8,255 nt of DNA, from positions 1 through 8,255 of the forward strand of contig JAFUJE010000124.1 in NCBI GenBank assembly GCA_017473795.1. Direction: 5' to 3'. The notes beneath the pieces are model-generated. The model made no database searches, was not told the DNA's origin, and saw only the letters and a program-made list of their open reading frames with translations. Of this stretch, positions 1 through 4,158 are shown piece after piece; within the stretch, counting starts at the first letter, position 1; each line of letters begins with the position of its first letter. The stretch is from Clostridia bacterium (GTDB taxonomy: Bacteria; Bacillota; Clostridia; Christensenellales; UBA1242). A program made the position numbers and the translations under genes.

Positions 1-354
1 ACCTTCAAATATAAATTTGACTTGAGCAAGGGTAGCGGTACCTACAAAGTTAATATTTCGATGTACAACGAATACACTAAGAGCACGGTTTCATCTTCAA
101 TCGAATTTACGATTGACGTTGATGTAACTAACCGTAACCACAATTTGAATAATGTTTGGGGTGTTATCTTAGTTGTCTTGTCTCTTGGTTTGTTGGCTGG
201 TGTAATTTACTACTTTGTAAAAACTGCTCGTGAAACCCGTTTCACTGACACACCACGTGTTGCTAAAGATAAGAAAAAGGCTCCTAAAAAAATCGCAGCA
301 CCAAAAGCAGAAGCACCAAAAAAAGTAGAGGCTCCAAAAGACGATGTTAAATAA
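1..354 (+). CDS. C-terminal part of a surface-exposed single-pass membrane protein (5' end outside window)
   Basis: The frame is open from the first base, so the gene begins upstream; the TTG at 22 and ATG at 61 are internal codons, not likely starts. The visible 117 residues fall into three parts. Residues 9-42 contain a GSGTYKVNIS-type strand followed by a second strand (IEFTIDV), which looks like the last strands of a bacterial Ig-like or PKD-like domain. Residues 53-75 are one strongly hydrophobic helix. Residues 76-117 form a lysine/alanine/proline-rich tail with four APK-like units. The positive-inside rule puts the Ig-like part outside and the tail in the cytoplasm. There is no LPXTG sorting motif, so anchoring is by the helix. 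The stop overlaps the next gene by 11 bp, suggesting translational coupling. The family is not recognised; the Ig-like call is from strand pattern only. Confidence 0.7.
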   Translation, partial: TFKYKFDLSKGSGTYKVNISMYNEYTKSTVSSSIEFTIDVDVTNRNHNLNNVWGVILVVLSLGLLAGVIYYFVKTARETRFTDTPRVAKDKKKAPKKIAAPKAEAPKKVEAPKDDVK

Positions 355-715
355 GACCGAATCCCGTGTCATGTCCTATATTTTCGAAAAATGCAAGGGT
401 GAAAACAAAGGAATTTTCACCCCCAAGGAAATATTGGCGGCTTTAATGCCTAAACTTGAAATTACCGCCCGCCAGTTGGACGTAGTGATGAGTAATTTGG
501 CTTTGGACGATTATATCGAATGCGAAAAGAAAGAGAAAGACGGACGAATTTATTTCTTGGTTTCGTTAACTATGCGTGGGGCGGCTTTTGACCGTGAACG
601 TCAATCGCAAAAACGCCAAATGATGAAGTCGGTATTATGGAAACTGGCTTTAACTGTTGGTGGTGTGATTGTAACTTTGATTTTGACCAAAATTTTTCAA
701 TCAATTGGTAAATAA
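344..715 (+). CDS. Predicted winged-helix protein with C-terminal membrane anchor
   Basis: This is a 123-residue protein. Residues about 3-82 look like a winged helix-turn-helix: helix (SRVMSYIFEKC), a second helix after FTPKEI, a probable recognition helix (TARQLDVVMSNLALDDYI, 41-58), then a beta wing (GRIYFLVSLT, 67-76) ending in a helix of the MRGAAFDRERQ type seen in MarR/PadR-like folds. After a basic stretch (KRQMMKSVLWK), residues 98-116 form one hydrophobic helix and the protein ends in IGK. This predicts a cytoplasmic domain tethered by a C-terminal helix. The ATG at 344 overlaps the upstream gene by 11 bp and has only a weak AGAGG 12 bp upstream (327-331); an alternative ATG at 371 has no ribosome site. 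uvrB starts 6 bp after the stop. The target is unknown; winged helices also mediate protein contacts, so DNA binding is inference. Confidence 0.8.
   Translation: MLNKTESRVMSYIFEKCKGENKGIFTPKEILAALMPKLEITARQLDVVMSNLALDDYIECEKKEKDGRIYFLVSLTMRGAAFDRERQSQKRQMMKSVLWKLALTVGGVIVTLILTKIFQSIGK
706..714 (+). promoter_or_regulatory. Weak possible extended -10 before uvrB
   Basis: TGGTAAATA matches the TG-N-(-10) layout only loosely (TAAATA, three of six positions) and ends 7 bp before the uvrB ATG, which has no Shine-Dalgarno. The only -35-like element, TTGACC at 683-688, is 20 bp away, which is too far. It is listed because the geometry echoes the stronger leaderless-type promoters at nfeD and the RND gene. 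uvrB is otherwise most simply expressed from the upstream operon. Confidence 0.2.
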
Positions 716-721
716 TTAATT

Positions 722-2674
722 ATGGATTTCCAATTAGTTTCTCAATACCAGCCGACAGGTGACCAGCCCAAAGCAATTCAGGCTTTAACTCAAGGGGTTA
801 AGAACGGTGTGCAACATCAAGTTTTGTTGGGCGTTACCGGTAGCGGTAAGACTTTTACCATGGCGAATGTCATCAAAAATGTGAATAAACCGACATTGGT
901 GATTGCCCATAACAAAACTTTAGCGGCTCAATTATGTAACGAATTCCGGGAATTTTTTCCAAAAAACCGGGTTGAATATTTTGTCAGTTATTATGATTAT
1001 TATCAACCCGAAGCTTATTTGCCGGCGACTGATACTTATATCGAAAAAGATATGGCAATCAATGACGAAATTGATAAACTGCGCCATGCAGCAACATCGT
1101 CTTTGTGTGAGCGTAATGATACCATTGTGGTTGCTTCGGTTTCTTGTATCTATGGTTTGGGCGAACCGGAAGAGTATTTCAAATTAGGGATATCCTTACG
1201 TCCCGGCATGGAAATGAACCGCCGTGACCTAGTCAAGCGTTTGGTGGATAACCAATACAAACGGGCTGATGTAGATTTTATGCGGGGCAGTTTTCGGGCG
1301 CATGGTGATGTGGTGGATATTATTCCTTCTTATGCTTCTAACGTTGCGGTGCGTGTTCAGTTTTGGGGCGACGAAATCGAAAAAATTTTTGAGATTGATG
1401 CTTTAACTGGTAACAAAATTTCTTCATTAGCATATATCGCCATTTATCCGGCTTCACACTTTGCGGTGGGCTCTGAACGCTTACGGGAAGCAATCGAAAA
1501 AATTCGTGCCGATTTAATCGTGCAAAAGAAATTCTTTGACGACCACAATATGGTAGTGGAAAGTCACCGTATTACGCAGCGTACTAACTATGATTTAGAA
1601 ATGTTGGCTGAATTAGGCTTTGTTAAAGGTATCGAAAACTATTCACGTTATTTTGACGGACGCCAACCGGGTGAACCGCCGTATACCTTGATGTCGTATT
1701 TCCCTAAGGATTATTTGGTTTTTATTGACGAATCACATATTACTGTCCCGCAAATTCGTGGTATGTATAACGGTGACCGAGCCCGTAAAAAAGTTTTGGT
1801 GGATTTTGGGTTCCGCTTACCGTCAGCGTACGATAACCGCCCCTTAAATTTCCAAGAATTCAATGAGCGATTAGGACAGTGTATTTACGTATCGGCGACC
1901 CCCGAAAAGTATGAACTGGAATTAGCGGGGCAGCATGTGGTGGAACAGATTATTCGACCGACGGGTTTATTGGATCCGGTTGTGATTGTTCGGGAAAAAG
2001 ACCACCAGGTCAGTGACGTTCTAAACGAGATTCGTGCTGTAGCAGCCGGTAAGGGTAAAATCTTAATTACAACTTTAACCAAAAAAATGGCGGAAGACTT
2101 GACGGCATTTTTAACCGAAAACCAAGTCCGGGTACGTTATTTGCACAGTGAAATTGACACATTAGAACGTACAGAAATTTTAACTGCGTTCCGACAAGAC
2201 CAGTTTGACGTCATTGTGGGCATTAACTTGTTACGGGAAGGTTTGGATTTGCCGGAAGTTGAATTGGTCGCCATTCTCGATGCGGATAAAGAAGGGCTCT
2301 TCCGTTCTACCCGTGCTTTGATTCAAACAATCGGACGGGCGGCACGTAACGCTAACGCTCGGGTAATTTTGTACGCTAACTCGATTACGCCCAGCATGAA
2401 AGCCGCAATGGACGAAACGGCTCGCCGCCGTCAAATCCAGACGGAATACAATACGCAACATAACATTACACCAAAAACTGTTTATAGTTCGATTAAGAAT
2501 TTATTGTATATTACCAAAAAAGAAAAGCACGAAAACTCGGACGATAATTTGTCGGTCGAGCAGTTAACCGCTTTAATGAATGCCGCCAGTGCGAACTTGA
2601 ATTTTGAATTGGCGATTCAATATCGGGAACGCATTAACGCCTTACAAACAAAAAAAAGTGGACATAAATCCTAG
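722..2674 (+). CDS. uvrB: UvrABC system protein B (excision nuclease damage-verification helicase)
   Basis: UvrB takes over damaged DNA from UvrA, verifies the lesion with a beta-hairpin threaded between the strands, and recruits UvrC for incision. The 650-residue length is close to the family norm. Visible motifs in order: Walker A GVTGSGKT (37-44); the damage-probing hairpin region YYDYYQPEAYLP (90-101) followed by TDTYIEKD; DESH motif II (336-339); SATP motif III (391-394); GINLLREGLDLPE (500-512); motif VI QTIGRAARN (535-543); and a C-terminal UVR domain (about 609-644) that would bind UvrC. Everything needed for activity appears present. One small oddity is EGLFRS at 524-529 where EGFLRS is usual. 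The ATG at 722 has no Shine-Dalgarno sequence. uvrA does not follow, unlike in many Bacillota. Arginine CGG codons are frequent here but absent from the downstream genes. No LexA-like box was seen just upstream. Confidence 0.98.
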   Translation: MDFQLVSQYQPTGDQPKAIQALTQGVKNGVQHQVLLGVTGSGKTFTMANVIKNVNKPTLVIAHNKTLAAQLCNEFREFFPKNRVEYFVSYYDYYQPEAYLPATDTYIEKDMAINDEIDKLRHAATSSLCERNDTIVVASVSCIYGLGEPEEYFKLGISLRPGMEMNRRDLVKRLVDNQYKRADVDFMRGSFRAHGDVVDIIPSYASNVAVRVQFWGDEIEKIFEIDALTGNKISSLAYIAIYPASHFAVGSERLREAIEKIRADLIVQKKFFDDHNMVVESHRITQRTNYDLEMLAELGFVKGIENYSRYFDGRQPGEPPYTLMSYFPKDYLVFIDESHITVPQIRGMYNGDRARKKVLVDFGFRLPSAYDNRPLNFQEFNERLGQCIYVSATPEKYELELAGQHVVEQIIRPTGLLDPVVIVREKDHQVSDVLNEIRAVAAGKGKILITTLTKKMAEDLTAFLTENQVRVRYLHSEIDTLERTEILTAFRQDQFDVIVGINLLREGLDLPEVELVAILDADKEGLFRSTRALIQTIGRAARNANARVILYANSITPSMKAAMDETARRRQIQTEYNTQHNITPKTVYSSIKNLLYITKKEKHENSDDNLSVEQLTALMNAASANLNFELAIQYRERINALQTKKSGHKS

Positions 2675-2687
2675 ATATTGCTATATA
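2659..2687 (+). promoter_or_regulatory. Internal promoter for nfeD-SPFH, leaderless geometry
   Basis: The -35 is TGGACA (2659-2664, 5/6), the spacer is 17 bp and the -10 is TATATA (2682-2687, 4/6); overlapping TATA registers are also possible, such as TATAAA at 2686-2691. A run of eight A (2650-2657) lies directly upstream and could act as an UP element. The -35 lies inside the last codons of uvrB. The expected start, 7 bp after the -10, is the A of the nfeD ATG at 2694, so the mRNA would have no leader. Confidence 0.6.
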
Positions 2688-2693
2688 TAAAGT

Positions 2694-3137
2694 ATGACAG
2701 TTACAATGATTACCATTTGGTCAGTAGTGATTGCTGCTACTTTATTGTTAGAATTTTTTACGGTCGATTTTTGTTCTTGCTGCTTCTCGTTTGCCGGAGT
2801 TGTGGCTTTGATTTTGGCAATTTGCGGCGTCGACGTTACTTGGCAGTTAGCCGTCTTCTTTGTTGTGGCTTGTATTGCCATTATTGCAACTCGACCATTG
2901 GTCAAAAAATTAATGAAAAAGCCCACAATCCCAACCAACATCGACCAAAATTTTGGTAAAACAACACGCTTGTTGGCTGATGTTGTCGAGGGTAAATCCT
3001 CAATTAAAATTAATGACGTTGTTTGGATTGCGGTTTGTAATGCTGATTTAAAGAAAGATGATCTTGTTTCCATTGAACGTGTGGAAGGTAACAAGATGAT
3101 TGTAAAACCGGTTGCCGTGGAGCAAGCCGGTAAATAA
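2694..3137 (+). CDS. Short NfeD-family membrane protein (partner of the SPFH protein)
   Basis: This 147-residue protein has three closely packed hydrophobic helices (about 6-24, 32-46 and 49-66), then a basic turn (KKLMKK) and a soluble domain at 82-140. That domain starts TNIDQNFGKT and ends MIVKPV, the pattern of the NfeD C-terminal OB-fold. It is the short NfeD form without the ClpP-like serine protease domain (YbbL/YuaF type), which acts with SPFH proteins in membrane microdomains; the SPFH gene follows 13 bp downstream with a perfect ribosome site. A cysteine cluster, C27-S-C29-C30, sits between helices 1 and 2. The ATG at 2694 is placed one helical step after a -10-like TATATA and has no Shine-Dalgarno; an in-frame ATG at 2706 is an alternative start. 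A larger overlapping frame beginning near 2678 shows no family features. Confidence 0.9.
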   Translation: MTVTMITIWSVVIAATLLLEFFTVDFCSCCFSFAGVVALILAICGVDVTWQLAVFFVVACIAIIATRPLVKKLMKKPTIPTNIDQNFGKTTRLLADVVEGKSSIKINDVVWIAVCNADLKKDDLVSIERVEGNKMIVKPVAVEQAGK

Positions 3138-3143
3138 GGAGGG
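3136..3143 (+). promoter_or_regulatory. Perfect Shine-Dalgarno site of the SPFH gene
   Basis: AAGGAGGG lies 7 bp before ATG 3151 and overlaps the last two bases of the nfeD stop codon. It shows that this organism keeps a normal anti-Shine-Dalgarno, which makes the absence of such sites before uvrB, nfeD, the RND gene and the 7162 gene notable. Confidence 0.9.
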
Positions 3144-3150
3144 AAAATAA

Positions 3151-4059
3151 ATGAACTTAGAAATTTTATTGCCAATTATTCTTGTTGTTGGTGCTGCAGT
3201 TGCGGTCATCTTAGCAATGTCAATTCGTATTGTAAAGCAAGGAACTGCCATAATTGTGGAACGTTTTGGTAAGTATCATCGTACCTTGGGAACCGGTTTA
3301 CGTTTTATCGTGCCGTTTATCGACCGTGCTTTGCCGATGATTTCTTTGAAAGAACAAGTGGCCGATTTTAAACCCCAACCTGTAATTACGAAAGATAATG
3401 TTACAATGCAAATTGACAGTGTGGTCTTTTTCCAAATCGTGGATCCAAAATTGTATACTTATGGTATTGAACGCCCGATGTTGGCGATTGAAAATTTGAC
3501 CGCTACCACTTTGCGTAACATTGTTGGTGAATTGGAATTGGACGAAACTTTAAGCAGTCGTGACACAGTAAACACAAAAATGCGTGAAATTATTGATACG
3601 GCTACCGACCCATGGGGGATTAAGGTTAATCGTGTGGAATTGAAAAACATTTTACCACCGGCAGCGATTCAAGAAAGTATGGAAAAACAAATGCGTGCTG
3701 AACGTGAACGTCGTGAAAATATTTTGTTGGCCGAAGGTGAAAAGCGCAGTAAAATTTTGGTTGCCGAAGGTGAAAAGGAAGCAGAAATTTTAAGAGCAGA
3801 AGCTCGTAAAATTGCATTGTTAACCGAAGCCGAAGGTCAAAAATGTGCAATTCAAAAAATTATGGAAGCCAAACCTGACGCTGCTTATTTAACTTTACAA
3901 GGTTACGAAGCGTTGAAAGTTATGGCGGACGGTGAAGCCACGAAAATTATTGTGCCTAATGATTTAGCCAACGTTGCCAGTTTGTTTACCTCAATCAAAG
4001 AAACTTTGGCTCCTGTAACCGGCACTGAAAAGAAAACTACCAAAACCAAACAAAAATAA
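3151..4059 (+). CDS. SPFH/band-7 (stomatin-prohibitin-like, QmcA-type) membrane protein
   Basis: This 302-residue protein has an N-terminal hydrophobic helix (4-23) followed directly by the SPFH/band-7 domain. The domain shows the typical VKQGTAIIVERFGKY opening (28-42), GLRFIVPFID (49-58), the ELDETLSSRD segment (128-137) and GIKVNRVELKNILPP (156-170). Residues about 175-240 are a charged coiled coil built on 11-residue repeats, then a mixed helix and a lysine-rich tail (293-302). SPFH proteins oligomerise into membrane-associated cages or scaffolds and organise membrane microdomains or protease access; the short NfeD encoded just upstream is the usual partner. The start at 3151 is fixed by AAGGAGGG with 7 bp spacing. 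A terminator 25 bp after the stop ends the cluster. The subfamily is paraslipin/QmcA-like rather than long flotillin, judging from length and the single N-terminal helix. Confidence 0.95.
   Translation: MNLEILLPIILVVGAAVAVILAMSIRIVKQGTAIIVERFGKYHRTLGTGLRFIVPFIDRALPMISLKEQVADFKPQPVITKDNVTMQIDSVVFFQIVDPKLYTYGIERPMLAIENLTATTLRNIVGELELDETLSSRDTVNTKMREIIDTATDPWGIKVNRVELKNILPPAAIQESMEKQMRAERERRENILLAEGEKRSKILVAEGEKEAEILRAEARKIALLTEAEGQKCAIQKIMEAKPDAAYLTLQGYEALKVMADGEATKIIVPNDLANVASLFTSIKETLAPVTGTEKKTTKTKQK
3730..3843 (+). repeat. 33-bp periodic coding repeat (11-residue coiled-coil repeats) in the SPFH gene
   Basis: Units starting at 3730 and 3763 share GCCGAAGGTGAAAAG exactly. Diverged units follow at 3796 (AEARK) and 3829 (AEGQK). 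Protein residues A194, A205, A216 and A227 start the units, giving an 11-residue period typical of the right-handed coiled coils of stomatin-like proteins. Confidence 0.8.
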
Positions 4060-4083
4060 TTTTTAATAATTACTTTTGTTTCC

Positions 4084-4113
4084 AAAGGCTTGTGAAAACA
4101 CAAGTCTTTTTTT
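4084..4113 (+). terminator. Intrinsic terminator after the uvrB-nfeD-SPFH cluster
   Basis: The stem GGCTTGTG (4087-4094) pairs with CACAAGTC (4099-4106) through one G-T wobble around an AAAA loop, and is followed by seven T (4107-4113). The AAA at 4084-4086 can pair with the first T residues and extend the stem. It lies 25 bp after the SPFH stop and before the RND promoter. Confidence 0.9.
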
Positions 4114-4121
4114 ATCCGCAA

Positions 4122-4150
4122 TTGACAAATTAAATAGTCGGGTACATAAT
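4122..4150 (+). promoter_or_regulatory. Near-consensus sigma-A promoter for the RND gene, leaderless geometry
   Basis: The -35 is TTGACA (4122-4127, 6/6), the spacer is 17 bp and the -10 is CATAAT (4145-4150, 5/6). A start 7 bp after the -10 would be about 4157, leaving at most about two bases before ATG 4159. No Shine-Dalgarno fits in that space. The promoter lies just after the upstream terminator, so the RND gene is an independent unit. Confidence 0.85.
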
Positions 4151-4158
4151 TAGTATTT

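Noticed and set aside
286..343. Programmed frameshift joining the surface protein to the winged-helix protein at the A-runs
   Set aside because: The two frames differ by +1 and the overlap with its own ATG explains expression of the second gene; no stimulatory stem or upstream Shine-Dalgarno suited to frameshifting is apparent.
660..722. LexA/SOS box upstream of uvrB
   Set aside because: I looked for a GAAC-N4-6-GTTC type palindrome and found none in the bases before uvrB.
2678..2959. Plus-strand frame overlapping the start of nfeD
   Set aside because: Its translation shows no family pattern, while the 2694 frame has the three helices and OB-fold of NfeD and leads into the SPFH gene.
2681..3175. 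Minus-strand frame of 164 codons across nfeD
   Set aside because: It is an antisense shadow with low-complexity Ala/Thr/Lys translation, covers the terminal codons and ribosome site of real genes, and has no promoter evidence.
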